From Prevotella sp. (GTDB lineage Bacteria; Bacteroidota; Bacteroidia; Bacteroidales; Bacteroidaceae), in NCBI GenBank assembly GCA_016286585.1, contig JAEETC010000010.1:1-52247 (forward strand): a DNA stretch of 52,247 nucleotides, in the 5' to 3' direction. The notes beneath the pieces are model-generated. The model was not told where the DNA came from. It saw only the letters and a program-made list of their open reading frames with translations, and ran no database searches. Both the position numbers and the translations under genes were made by a program. Every line of letters begins with the position of its first letter. The first letter of the stretch is position 1. Below, piece by piece: positions 15,218 through 23,635 of this stretch.

Positions 15218-17182
15218 TCAGAACTGGATTTTTATATGTTGCTGAGTCATTAAATATACAAAAATTACAAATTCAATAACTGTAGCAAGGTTAAAAAATA
15301 TATTTTCTTGATAAAACTGAAGTATTAAGACGTATACAATAAACGTATAAAGACAGCATCCGATAGTGTTGTTGTTTTTATACAGACGATATAGGAAACC
15401 GCATATTATACCATATAATGCGGAAAAGAATGCAATTCCTTTATACTCAAAATCGATATAAAAAGGTTGGAAAATTGTATAAACATTGGTTGGAATAGGT
15501 ACCATAACAACATCCTGAGTCCTTAATTTCTCGACAACGTCATCTATGCCAAAGCGAATCATAAAATGGTAAATGGTTCCAAATGTATTTGTTCCAAATT
15601 GAGGAGTTATTTCTGGCATGAGTTGGCAGAAAGCTACAGGCGGTGACAAAACATACATTGCTATAAAGTCAGTTATGGTGGAATAATCATTGTCATCTCC
15701 TGCGCGCTGTAAAGTGAAAACATAGAAAAAAACGACAAGTAATAATCCTGCTATAATAATAGTTCTTAATTTGATTACTTTTTTATGATGTAAAACAAAG
15801 ATTATACAAATAAAGACAAAAAACAGTGTACCTTTTTCCATAATTGCTAATGCAGACAAACAACATGCTATAGCAGTAATTATAACCTGCCATAATGGAA
15901 TTCGCGGATATGCCCATAATGCGGTAATTAGTAAAGCCTGATTTAGAATAATGGACTGACCGAGAATTCCTTGACCTTCACCAAAAACAGCTAGTATTCG
16001 AATGTTCATCATTAGGTCATCGAAACTAAACATAGAGACAATCTGATAAATACGATAAACGTAGAGTGGTGTAATAATCATCGAAATTATTAAGAAGAAT
16101 GAAAAGACATTCTTATTAAATCCAATGATATTATTGTATTTAAAAGAATCTGTAAATTCATACGAAAGATATGAACAGACACAAAATATGGGAATCCAAA
16201 TGAAAAGGCAGTAATAAAACTGTTCAGTAATCGGATATAATTGTGTATTTAAAATGTAATACAATCCCAAAATCAGTACCCAAATAAAGATAGTGAGATT
16301 CCATGGTGAAAAACAATCACTTAATGCAGTTAAATCAAATACCTTCGTTTTTCTTTTATAGCAGATAAGACCATGCGAAAAAAGAAGCGCGATGAAAATA
16401 AAACTAAAAAGGTATCCAATGAAAAAACTATTGGGCTCTATAGGTATTGAATTGCTTTGTATCACAGCAAACGACATATAGGCACGTTGCATGAGGGCTT
16501 TCTCTCGTGCCAATTCATTTGTAATGTTTCTAAGGTGACGATAGCTGAGCGTACATTCATTCTTCAACGCATTTTCTTCCTGAATCCTCTGTTCTGAATG
16601 CAAATTGAGATGTGAGTCAACAAAAGCATTATATTTATGACATAACTCCTGATAATCCCTTTTCGCCCTCTCAAGTTCGGCTGTGGCATTTTTTAGCGCA
16701 GCCTCAGCTATTTGATGACGTTGGTTCGTGATAGTGGCTTGTAGATGGGCTGTCACGCTGTCTAACATTTGTGCAGCGACAACAGGGTCACGATCAGTAA
16801 AACTGATGGTGAGGGTCTGGTGTTTGACGCTTAGGTTGTAGTTGATATTATCAAGAATGGTATCTATGGTGTCTTTTTTATTCAAATACTCACCATACGT
16901 CATGTTTTTATTAGGAATCTTTAACTGAGACATGGTACGGGCGAAATCTCTACTTTTCAAGATTTTTGCATATACTTCAATGTCATTGATACCTTTTTTT
17001 GCTCCACCTGAAACTTTTTTGACTTGGGCTTTTATCTTATCAAGTCCAATAGCTAAATCAACCTCTTTATATTCATCACTAAGTTTGGTAATAGCTGTAT
17101 ACTCCTTAGGCACCAAAAGCCATACTACCATGGCAAGTAGTGTGGCTATGATAGTCGTGACGATATAGGGATGTCTTTTCAA
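15218..17182 (-). CDS. Fusion of Wzz-like chain-length regulator and O-antigen polymerase-like domain
   Basis: A 654-residue protein with two parts. Residues 1-275 have Wzz/GNVR architecture: TM helix near 8-24, a periplasmic domain with coiled coil (about 155-235, TAELERAKRDYQEL), a proline-rich segment IPIEPNS and a second TM near 253-272. Residues about 290-650 form a multi-pass region of roughly ten helices resembling Wzy oligosaccharide polymerases (large periplasmic loop after FYVFTLQRAGDDNDYSTITD). No stop or frameshift separates the halves. A separate wzz lies 12 bases upstream. A covalent polymerase-regulator pair is inferred; the polymerase call rests on topology and context. Confidence 0.78.
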   Translation of the reverse strand: MKRHPYIVTTIIATLLAMVVWLLVPKEYTAITKLSDEYKEVDLAIGLDKIKAQVKKVSGGAKKGINDIEVYAKILKSRDFARTMSQLKIPNKNMTYGEYLNKKDTIDTILDNINYNLSVKHQTLTISFTDRDPVVAAQMLDSVTAHLQATITNQRHQIAEAALKNATAELERAKRDYQELCHKYNAFVDSHLNLHSEQRIQEENALKNECTLSYRHLRNITNELAREKALMQRAYMSFAVIQSNSIPIEPNSFFIGYLFSFIFIALLFSHGLICYKRKTKVFDLTALSDCFSPWNLTIFIWVLILGLYYILNTQLYPITEQFYYCLFIWIPIFCVCSYLSYEFTDSFKYNNIIGFNKNVFSFFLIISMIITPLYVYRIYQIVSMFSFDDLMMNIRILAVFGEGQGILGQSIILNQALLITALWAYPRIPLWQVIITAIACCLSALAIMEKGTLFFVFICIIFVLHHKKVIKLRTIIIAGLLLVVFFYVFTLQRAGDDNDYSTITDFIAMYVLSPPVAFCQLMPEITPQFGTNTFGTIYHFMIRFGIDDVVEKLRTQDVVMVPIPTNVYTIFQPFYIDFEYKGIAFFSALYGIICGFLYRLYKNNNTIGCCLYTFIVYVLILQFYQENIFFNLATVIEFVIFVYLMTQQHIKIQF

Positions 17183-17194
17183 GGAAAGCTGTAT

Positions 17195-18247
17195 TTAGAT
17201 GTTGATGAACTGTTGACGATTTTTCCATAGTAGCATGCTGGCGCGTAGCATAAAACCAAGTATCATCCAAATAAAAAGCAATACCACCTTTGGAAGACTA
17301 CTGTGCTTGATGGGGACGCTGGCTCCTTGCACAATGGTGAAAGCAGGAATGCGCTCCTGTACTTTCGCCTTGGCCAAATGCAGCTGTTCACTTATCTGCT
17401 GATAGATCGTGTATTTCAACTGCATCTCGTTTTCAAGTTCATCTACCTTCTGAGCATATGTTTTGAGCTTCACGTTCTGATAGGAATCGGCACAGGCTGC
17501 GTATGCTTGACGGGCTTGTTTGTATTGTTCCTTAGCTTCATCGAATAGCTGTTGCATGTATTCGAGATCAATACGTGCTTTCTTTGTGCGATAGTCAGTA
17601 ATAGCATGTTGCAGGTGTACCTGAACGGAGTCTGCCATAATAGCAGCAATGAGCGGATCCCGATCTTCTACAGTAATCGTAATGACATTCGTCTTCTTGC
17701 CGACGGAACAACTGATTCTTCTCTTTATTACCTTGACTATCTTGTTTTCATCCTTGGTCAGACGGAACGGATTCACCTTGTGCGTGCCTGAGGATGGCTT
17801 AGATGTTAACTCTTTTATGAAATTGGTAATCCAAATTCCTGGATAAATGTAAAAGGCTTCCTTCTGGTGATGTTGTAAATAATCTTGATAGGTATACTGC
17901 TCACCTGTTTCGTTCTTGGTGACGGTGACGGGAAACAAGTCAACAACGAAATTGGTGGATGACATCAAATCGGGGTATATCTCAGGGTAGATTGCATCGC
18001 CCGTCTGGCCCACTTTGATGTTCATTCCTACCAAGGATGCCAATGACGACAAACTGCCTGAGAAGCCTGCTCCGGATTCTTCTGGAGCTAAAATGACTGT
18101 TGACTTGTATATCTTAGGTGTACAAAAAGCCAAAATTAAACCAATGAGGCCAGATACACATGTATAGATGATGACCTTGCGCTTGTCAGCAATAAGCATT
18201 CTGACAACCATCGAGAGGTTGATATTGATTATGTTGTTCTTTTCCAT
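17195..18247 (-). CDS. Chain-length determinant protein (Wzz-like)
   Basis: A 350-residue inner-membrane polysaccharide co-polymerase. It has a cytoplasmic N terminus (MEKNNIININLSMVVRMLIA), TM helix near 24-42, then the Wzz motif YKSTVILAPEE. The periplasmic part has a long coiled coil (EYMQQLFDEAKEQYKQARQA) and a proline-bearing segment IVQGASVPIKHSSLPK before a C-terminal TM. It modulates polymer length by contact with Wzy. It is first in the minus-strand operon, with a promoter at 18399-18430 and a leader of about 150 bases. It and the fusion protein downstream look like diverged duplicates of the same module. Confidence 0.9.
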   Translation of the reverse strand: MEKNNIININLSMVVRMLIADKRKVIIYTCVSGLIGLILAFCTPKIYKSTVILAPEESGAGFSGSLSSLASLVGMNIKVGQTGDAIYPEIYPDLMSSTNFVVDLFPVTVTKNETGEQYTYQDYLQHHQKEAFYIYPGIWITNFIKELTSKPSSGTHKVNPFRLTKDENKIVKVIKRRISCSVGKKTNVITITVEDRDPLIAAIMADSVQVHLQHAITDYRTKKARIDLEYMQQLFDEAKEQYKQARQAYAACADSYQNVKLKTYAQKVDELENEMQLKYTIYQQISEQLHLAKAKVQERIPAFTIVQGASVPIKHSSLPKVVLLFIWMILGFMLRASMLLWKNRQQFINI

Positions 18248-18398
18248 AATTGTTTATTTCTAGAGATTAGAATTGTGGCGCATATATAATTAAAACAAGT
18301 TCTGGTGCAAAGTTATTTTGAACTATTGATTTTACAAATGTTTAATACTGTAAGGAAAGAAGCACACATCATTCACTTTATATTATGAATTTTGTCGG

Positions 18399-18430
18399 CA
18401 AAGATACAACAAAATCTCCAAATCTACAAA
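18399..18430 (-). promoter_or_regulatory. Promoter of the wzz-wzy-wzx-GT2 operon
   Basis: Read on the minus strand, TTTG (18430-18427) and TATCTTTG (18406-18399) are spaced by 20 bases. The leader to the wzz start codon is about 150 bases, long enough to carry control by a transcript antiterminator, though no structure was recognised. Confidence 0.75.
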
Positions 18431-18443
18431 CGATAAAAAGAAA

Positions 18444-18611
18444 ATCTATCTGGTTCTTCTGCAATTTAGTTGAAAAGTTGACACTTGGCCTTTCTTTAAT
18501 ATAATTATCTGAGATGGATATGCCTTAAGCCAAATAATGGCGTTCCTAATGGCACGTGAAGTCGTACATGTTTATCCTTTTTCAACTAAATTGCAGAAGA
18601 ACCAACGATCT
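18444..18611. mobile_element. MITE-like element with perfect 26-bp terminal inverted repeats
   Basis: Bases 18451-18476 and 18579-18604 are exact reverse complements (26 of 26) around about 100 bases without an ORF. The ends begin GGTTCTTCTGCAA, resembling ISL3-family termini (GGxTCTTC). The 8-bp flanks (atctatct and aacgatct) agree at 6 of 8 positions, compatible with a decayed 8-bp target duplication, which is the ISL3 size. The element sits between the two divergent promoters of the polysaccharide locus. Element type is inferred; a regulatory hairpin is the alternative. The rest of this 540-base gap holds only the two promoters. Confidence 0.6.
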
Positions 18612-18649
18612 TAGCAAAAACGAACATCATGGAACTTTTTCGCATATTC

Positions 18650-18681
18650 TTTGGAGGTTTTAGGATTATTGCTTAATTTTG
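18650..18681 (+). promoter_or_regulatory. Promoter of the WecA-like gene
   Basis: TTTG at 18650-18653 and TAATTTTG at 18674-18681 are spaced by 20 bases. The leader to the ATG at 18789 is about 100 bases. Confidence 0.75.
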
Positions 18682-18788
18682 CAGCCAATAAGGTGGAATT
18701 AGTTTTTTGGCCGTTTCCAAGAACATGAAATGTGGATAGGATTCAAATATCCATACGAAGTGTCTTGGCATACATAAATAGTTGATAG

Positions 18789-20018
18789 ATGAATTATACT
18801 AATATTGGAATACTGCTTATGGTGGTATCACTGGTGGTAAGCACATTGTGTTATCCACTGGTTCTTAAGTTTGCTAAGGAACACGGTATATTAGACAAGC
18901 CAGGCAATAGGAAATTGCAACGTAGACCAGTGCCAGTTATGGGGGGAGTTGTGGTGTATATAGGTATCCTTGTGAGTGGATTAATTCTAAACTCGTTGAT
19001 GTATAGCAGCATTTTGACATATGGGTTGATTGGTATGACCGTGATGATGCTAATTGGAGTATGGGACGATGTGAAGGATCTATCTGTAGGGCTAAGGTTT
19101 ATGATTGAGACAGCTCTTGTGACAGTATTTGTTCTGGTAACGGAAACATATATTGATGATTTTCATGGGCTGTGGGGCGTATACAAACTTCATACATATA
19201 TAGGTATACCGTTTAGTGTGTTTGCAGGCTTGACTATCATTAATGCTGTAAACCTGATTGATGGTATGGATGGCTATTTAAGCGGTTATGGAATGCTGGC
19301 ATGTATTTGTTTTGGACTGGCTTTATGGAGTGCTGGGAGTTTGGAGATCGGATGTCTGGCAATTATAGTAGTTGGAGCGCTGTTACCATTTTTCCTACAT
19401 AATGTATTTGGAATACAGTCGAAGATGTTTATTGGTGATGGTGGAACACTGATGTTAGGGATGTTGATAACAGTGCTGGTGTTTTTTATGATGAGTTCAA
19501 AGCATCATGGTATTGTGTTGATGGAGAAAGGTGTTGGGGTAGCGGCATTTGTTATGGCAGTGCTATGTATCCCTGTATTCGACACGGCAAGGGTTTTTCT
19601 GTTAAGAATTCTTCGAGGCGGGTCTCCTTTCCGTCCTGATAGGAATCATTTACACCATCTGTTTATTGATATGGGGTTTTCGCATTTTTGTGCTGCTTTA
19701 TTTATTTTAATGATTAACATAATGGTGGTATTAATATGGATGGTTTCTTGGCGATTAGGAGCATCGATAGATGTACAGATGTATATCGTGTTGGGACTGG
19801 GTTTTTCATTGACTTTTGGCTTCTATAATCTCATGAGGAAACAGCAGTACGGTGGCCCTATAGATGAAAAGGGTTGCCCACAGGGAACTCGCTTGTGGCA
19901 TACAATGGTGAAACTAGGCGGTTACACAAATATAGAAGGTGGTCGTTTTTGGCAAATGATGCGTTACCTAATGGATGGTCCTCTTTCTGGATCGCACTCC
20001 TTTGAGAAAAAGTATTGA
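18789..20018 (+). CDS. Undecaprenyl-phosphate sugar-1-phosphate transferase (WecA/MraY superfamily)
   Basis: A 409-residue polytopic membrane enzyme that starts lipid-linked polysaccharide synthesis by moving a HexNAc-1-phosphate from UDP-sugar to undecaprenyl phosphate. Superfamily motifs are DKPGNRKLQRRPVPVMGGVV near residue 36, GVWDDVKDLS (Mg-binding Asp pair) near 95, NLIDGMDGYLSGYG near 156, FIGDGGTLMLG near 216 and RPDRNHLHHLFIDMG near 283. It is divergent from the wzz operon and completes the biosynthetic set in this locus. The C-terminal cytoplasmic tail (about 50 residues) is longer than in E. coli WecA. Confidence 0.93.
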   Translation: MNYTNIGILLMVVSLVVSTLCYPLVLKFAKEHGILDKPGNRKLQRRPVPVMGGVVVYIGILVSGLILNSLMYSSILTYGLIGMTVMMLIGVWDDVKDLSVGLRFMIETALVTVFVLVTETYIDDFHGLWGVYKLHTYIGIPFSVFAGLTIINAVNLIDGMDGYLSGYGMLACICFGLALWSAGSLEIGCLAIIVVGALLPFFLHNVFGIQSKMFIGDGGTLMLGMLITVLVFFMMSSKHHGIVLMEKGVGVAAFVMAVLCIPVFDTARVFLLRILRGGSPFRPDRNHLHHLFIDMGFSHFCAALFILMINIMVVLIWMVSWRLGASIDVQMYIVLGLGFSLTFGFYNLMRKQQYGGPIDEKGCPQGTRLWHTMVKLGGYTNIEGGRFWQMMRYLMDGPLSGSHSFEKKY

Positions 20019-20028
20019 TATATAAAAC

Positions 20029-20056
20029 AGGCGGGGATTCCAGAAAATCCCCGCCT
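20029..20056 (+). terminator. GC-rich hairpin after the WecA-like gene
   Basis: An 11-bp perfect stem (aggcggggatt with aatccccgcct) encloses a six-base loop, 11 bases after the stop codon. No T tract follows, so it may be a weaker terminator or a 3'-end protector. The remaining 130 bases up to the next promoter show nothing recognisable. Confidence 0.6.
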
Positions 20057-20167
20057 AAGTGTATAGGCTAATGCTATTGAATAGCAATTAAAGGTTCGGG
20101 GCGCAAGGTATAGTTGGCGTATCATTTCTGCTTTTTCCCTACATATATATAAATAAGGTGTAGAAGT

Positions 20168-20199
20168 TTTGGTGGAATCAAAAATAAAGTGTAACTTTG
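20168..20199 (+). promoter_or_regulatory. Promoter upstream of the broken ORF and fic gene
   Basis: TTTG at 20168-20171 and TAACTTTG at 20192-20199 are spaced by 20 bases. The first ATG is only 9 bases downstream of the -7 element. Confidence 0.7.
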
Positions 20200-20208
20200 T
20201 AGACGAAT

Positions 20209-20327
20209 ATGGAACAGGAGATAAAAGATTTAGCATGGGTTGACCTGCTGTTTGAGCGCATATCAACGCCAAGATCGATCAGACACTGAATGAAATCCTG
20301 CAGATGTTGGGGGGTGAAATCAAGTAA
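20209..20327 (+). pseudogene. Small ORF broken by a frameshift
   Basis: The first frame reads MEQEIKDLAWVDLLFER and then ends at 20289. In the frame one base back, INAKIDQTLNEILQMLGGEI-K follows in register and stops at 20327, six bases before the fic ATG. Joining the frames near 20256-20262 would give a helical protein of about 39 residues, so a single-base deletion is the simplest reading. The family is unknown to me; the position suggests an antitoxin-like partner or the tail of a lost upstream gene. A sequencing error or programmed -1 frameshift is possible. Confidence 0.45.
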
Positions 20328-20333
20328 GAAAGT

Positions 20334-21209
20334 ATGAGCAAGAAATCAATAAGGTTTTTCAACGATAGAGAGGTGCGAGCCGTTTGGGACGAGGAACACA
20401 GCAAGTGGTGGTTCTCGGCAACTGATATTGTAAGTGCTATTAACGATGAAGAGGATTATAAAAAATGTCGTAACTACTGGAAATATTTGAAAGGCAAATT
20501 GGTTAAGAACAGCATTCAACTGGTTAGTGTCACTAACCACTTCAAATTTGAAGCTCCAGATGGTAAACAACGCTTTGCTGATGTGATTGATTCAGAGAGT
20601 GTAAAGACTGTGGCTATGAACTATCCTAATAATCGTGCGATGCCATTCCTCGACTGGTTTGTTTTAAGCGACAATAGTATCGACGGGCAGAGCAAGAAAA
20701 AGGCCTATACACTTATTGAGAGTGGTTTGCTTGACAGCATGAAGCCAGGAACCGTTGAGTGCCTGCAACAGATACACGCATATATCTTTGGTGGTCTCTA
20801 CGATTTTGCTGGTAAGATACGTACTAAAACCATTTGGAAAGATGGCACCCTGTTCTGTCGCGCAGAATATCTGATGCAGAATTTGAGGATTATCGAGGGT
20901 ATGCCAGAGGCCACTTTCGATGAGATCGTCAACAAATATGTAGAGATGAACGTGGCTCATCCCTTTATGGAAGGCAATGGGCGTTCAACCCGTATTTGGC
21001 TCGACCTCATCTTTAAGAAACAACTGAAGCTTTGTGTAGATTGGAGCAAGATAGACAAGAAAGAGTATCTGGAGGCCATGCGACGCAGTACGACGGATGC
21101 TTATGCCATCAAGTCGTTGCTCCAAGGTGCAATGACTGATCGTATTGACGATCGCGAAATCTTCATGAAGGGTATTGATTATTCTTATTACTATGAACAA
21201 TCCGACTAA
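20334..21209 (+). CDS. BRO-N / Fic domain fusion protein
   Basis: A 291-residue protein. Residues 1-100 resemble the BRO-N domain of phage antirepressors and DinD proteins (RAVWDEEHSKWWFSATDIVS, then CRNYWKYLKGKL). Residues about 120-260 are a Fic domain with the complete active-site motif HPFMEGNGRSTR (His209 to Arg220) and upstream FAGKIRTKTIW. Fic proteins usually transfer AMP from ATP to target hydroxyls. No clear (S/T)xxxE(G/N) inhibitory helix is visible in the protein, so control may come in trans. Neighbours are a broken small ORF and an HsdS-like fragment, indicating a decayed defence or mobile island. Confidence 0.88.
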   Translation: MSKKSIRFFNDREVRAVWDEEHSKWWFSATDIVSAINDEEDYKKCRNYWKYLKGKLVKNSIQLVSVTNHFKFEAPDGKQRFADVIDSESVKTVAMNYPNNRAMPFLDWFVLSDNSIDGQSKKKAYTLIESGLLDSMKPGTVECLQQIHAYIFGGLYDFAGKIRTKTIWKDGTLFCRAEYLMQNLRIIEGMPEATFDEIVNKYVEMNVAHPFMEGNGRSTRIWLDLIFKKQLKLCVDWSKIDKKEYLEAMRRSTTDAYAIKSLLQGAMTDRIDDREIFMKGIDYSYYYEQSD

Positions 21210-21286
21210 GTGAGTGAAGAACCGAACTTGTTCGAGCTCTTCCGAACGTGAGGATTGTCGAACGTAGTTCAACAGAGGACAGAAAA

Positions 21287-21367
21287 ATGAACGTACAACA
21301 ACTGAAGAACGCCATCCTGCAAGAAGCCAAGGGATGGGTATGGACAAAAATAGATAATGTGTACTAA
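21287..21367 (+). pseudogene. Fragment resembling the N terminus of a type I restriction HsdS
   Basis: A 26-residue ORF begins MNVQQLKNAILQEAKG, close to the common Bacteroidetes HsdS start of the form MnvQQLKnaILqeAiqG, then diverges (WVWTKIDNVY) and stops. The preceding bases 21218-21286 are also open in this frame. No specificity domains follow; tex begins 5 bases later on the other strand. It is read as the remnant of a type I restriction locus, from memory of the motif only. Confidence 0.4.
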
Positions 21368-21371
21368 AATT

Positions 21372-23546
21372 CTATAACCCTTTCATGGAGAGGGAGATGC
21401 GGTTGCGACGATGGTCTACCTCAATCACTCTGACCTGTACGTGTTGGTGGAGCTTCACCACGTCGAGCGGATGGGCGATACGACGGTTGGCCATCTGTGA
21501 GATATGCACGAGTCCGTCCTGATGCACCCCGATATTCACGAAGGCACCGAAGTTGGTGATGTTCGTGATGATGCCCGGCAGCACCATTCCCTCTACAAGA
21601 TCATCGATGGTGGAAACGTTCTTGTCGAACTCAAACTCTTCTAACTGTTCACGCGGGTCACGCCCCGGTTTCTCCAGTTCCTTCATGATGTCGGTGAGGG
21701 TGGGGATGCCCACCTCTGCGGTGACATATTTCTTGATGTCGATCGCCTCGCGCTTCTCCTTATTATTAATAAGGTCTATAACGGTGCAGCCATGATCCTT
21801 TGCCATCTGTTCGACGATGGGATAACTCTCTGGATGGACGGCAGAGTTGTCGAGCGGGTTCTTGGCCCCATGTATGCGTAGGAATCCTGCACACTGCTGA
21901 TAGGCCGAAGGGCCAAGACGCGGCACCTTCTTCAACTGGGCACGGGAGGTGAAGGCGCCATTCTCTTTCCGATACTCTACAATGTTCTTCGCCAGTACTG
22001 GACCTAGGCCACTGACATAGGTCAGCAGGTGTTGGGATGCGGTGTTCAGGTCGACACCTACGGCGTTGACACAGCTCTCTACGGTCTGGTCCAGTGAATG
22101 CTTGAGTTTCGTCTGGTCCACATCGTGCTGGTATTGTCCAACGCCAATGCTCTTCGGGTCGATCTTCACCAGTTCGGCGAGCGGATCCATGAGTCGGCGG
22201 CCGATGGAGACGGCTCCACGGACGGTGACATCTTCATCGGGGAACTCGTCGCGGGCAATCTTTGAGGCGGAGTAGACGGAGGCTCCGGATTCGGAAACGA
22301 CGAACACCTGTGGCTTCACGTCAATGGTCTTACTGCCAGCATCAATGTTATATCGGCCTGCGAGGGCATCCTTGATGAAATGTTCCGTTTCACGGCTGGC
22401 GGTGCCGTTGCCGATGGAGATGGCATCAATCTGATATTTCTTGACCATCTTCAGGATGGCAATGGCCGCCTCCGTCCGTTTGTTGACGGGCGGGTGGGGG
22501 AAGATGGCCTCGTGGTGGAGCAGGTTGCCTTGGGCATCGAGGCAGACGATCTTACAGCCTGTACGGAATCCGGGGTCGACGCCCATTACGCGCTTCTGTC
22601 CGAGGGGAGCACCCAAGAGCAACTGGCGTAGGTTCTCTGCAAACACATGGATGGCCTCCTCGTCGGCCTTCTCCTTGCTGAGGGCAGCAAATTCCGTCTC
22701 GATAGCAGGCTTGAGCAGACGCTTGTAGCCGTCGTCGATAGCCTCAGCCACCAGCTGCCCGCAAGGGGTGTTCCCATAGACGTAGTGACGCTTCAGCCGT
22801 TCTACAGCCTCCTCGTCGTTAGGGGAGATGGTGACGCGGAGAATGCCCTCGTCCTCACCGCGACGCATCGCCAGCAGACGGTGGGAGGAGCAGCGCTTCA
22901 GGGGTTCCGACCAGTCGAAGTAATCGCTGAATTTTGAGGCCTCGTCGGTATCAGCCTTGGCCTTGATGACCTTCGAAGAGATGATGGCCTGACGGCTGAA
23001 GGCATTACGGAGTTGCTGACGGCTGCGCTCGTCTTCGCTGACGGTCTCGGCGATGATGTCCTGGGCGCCTTTGAGGGCGTCGGCGGGAGTGGCGATGGCA
23101 TCGCCACATACAAAACGCTCTGCGGCGTGATGAGGGTTGCGCTCACGCTGGGCGAGGAGGATTTGGGCGAGAGGCTCAAGCCCCTGCTCTCTGGCCACTT
23201 GGGCTCTGGTGCGACGCTTGGGCTTATAAGGCAGATAGATATCTTCCAGCTCCGTCGCATCCCAACAGGCCTCGATGCGCTGCTGCAGTTCGGGCGTCAT
23301 CTTTCCGAGGTCGGTGATGGTCTTCGTGACCGTCTCCTTGCGCTTCTGAATCTCCTTGAGTTTGTCGAAGCGGTCGCTGATGGCCGCAATCTGCACTTCG
23401 TCGAGGCCGCCGGTCCGTTCCTTCCTATAACGTGAGATGAAGGGGATGGTACAGCCCTCTTCAAGCAGCGACAGCGTGTTGGCTACAGCCCGCTCCTGTA
23501 GGTTAAGGGCGGTGGCAATCAGTTTGGCAAAGACGTTCTTTTCCAT
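21372..23546 (-). CDS. tex: Transcription accessory protein Tex (S1 RNA-binding)
   Basis: A 724-residue cytoplasmic nucleic-acid-binding protein. The N-terminal Tex helical domain includes GCTIPFISRYRKERTGGLDE. The central YqgF-like domain carries KRVMGVDPGFRTGCKIVCLD, followed by helix-hairpin-helix repeats (LLTYVSGLGPVLAKNIVEYR). The C-terminal S1 domain, from about residue 650, contains VLPGIITNITNFGAFVNIGV and HQDGLVHISQMA. Length and domain order are standard. The gene is monocistronic, divergent from the LolA-like gene, with its promoter in the 89-base gap. Tex is linked to transcription and RNA quality control. Confidence 0.96.
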   Translation of the reverse strand: MEKNVFAKLIATALNLQERAVANTLSLLEEGCTIPFISRYRKERTGGLDEVQIAAISDRFDKLKEIQKRKETVTKTITDLGKMTPELQQRIEACWDATELEDIYLPYKPKRRTRAQVAREQGLEPLAQILLAQRERNPHHAAERFVCGDAIATPADALKGAQDIIAETVSEDERSRQQLRNAFSRQAIISSKVIKAKADTDEASKFSDYFDWSEPLKRCSSHRLLAMRRGEDEGILRVTISPNDEEAVERLKRHYVYGNTPCGQLVAEAIDDGYKRLLKPAIETEFAALSKEKADEEAIHVFAENLRQLLLGAPLGQKRVMGVDPGFRTGCKIVCLDAQGNLLHHEAIFPHPPVNKRTEAAIAILKMVKKYQIDAISIGNGTASRETEHFIKDALAGRYNIDAGSKTIDVKPQVFVVSESGASVYSASKIARDEFPDEDVTVRGAVSIGRRLMDPLAELVKIDPKSIGVGQYQHDVDQTKLKHSLDQTVESCVNAVGVDLNTASQHLLTYVSGLGPVLAKNIVEYRKENGAFTSRAQLKKVPRLGPSAYQQCAGFLRIHGAKNPLDNSAVHPESYPIVEQMAKDHGCTVIDLINNKEKREAIDIKKYVTAEVGIPTLTDIMKELEKPGRDPREQLEEFEFDKNVSTIDDLVEGMVLPGIITNITNFGAFVNIGVHQDGLVHISQMANRRIAHPLDVVKLHQHVQVRVIEVDHRRNRISLSMKGL

Positions 23547-23576
23547 ACGTTGGTGGTAAAATCGTTAATTTCTGTG

Positions 23577-23614
23577 CAAAAGTAATAATAATCCGCGAGA
23601 AATGTGTAATTTTG
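23577..23614. promoter_or_regulatory. Divergent -7 elements for tex and the LolA-like gene
   Basis: On the minus strand TACTTTTG (23584-23577) faces tex, and on the plus strand TAATTTTG (23607-23614) faces the gene at 23636. Both match TAnnTTTG. Neither has a perfect -33 TTTG. The two start regions lie within about 40 bases of each other. Confidence 0.55.
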
Positions 23615-23635
23615 CACCCCGAAAGTTGATAAAAG

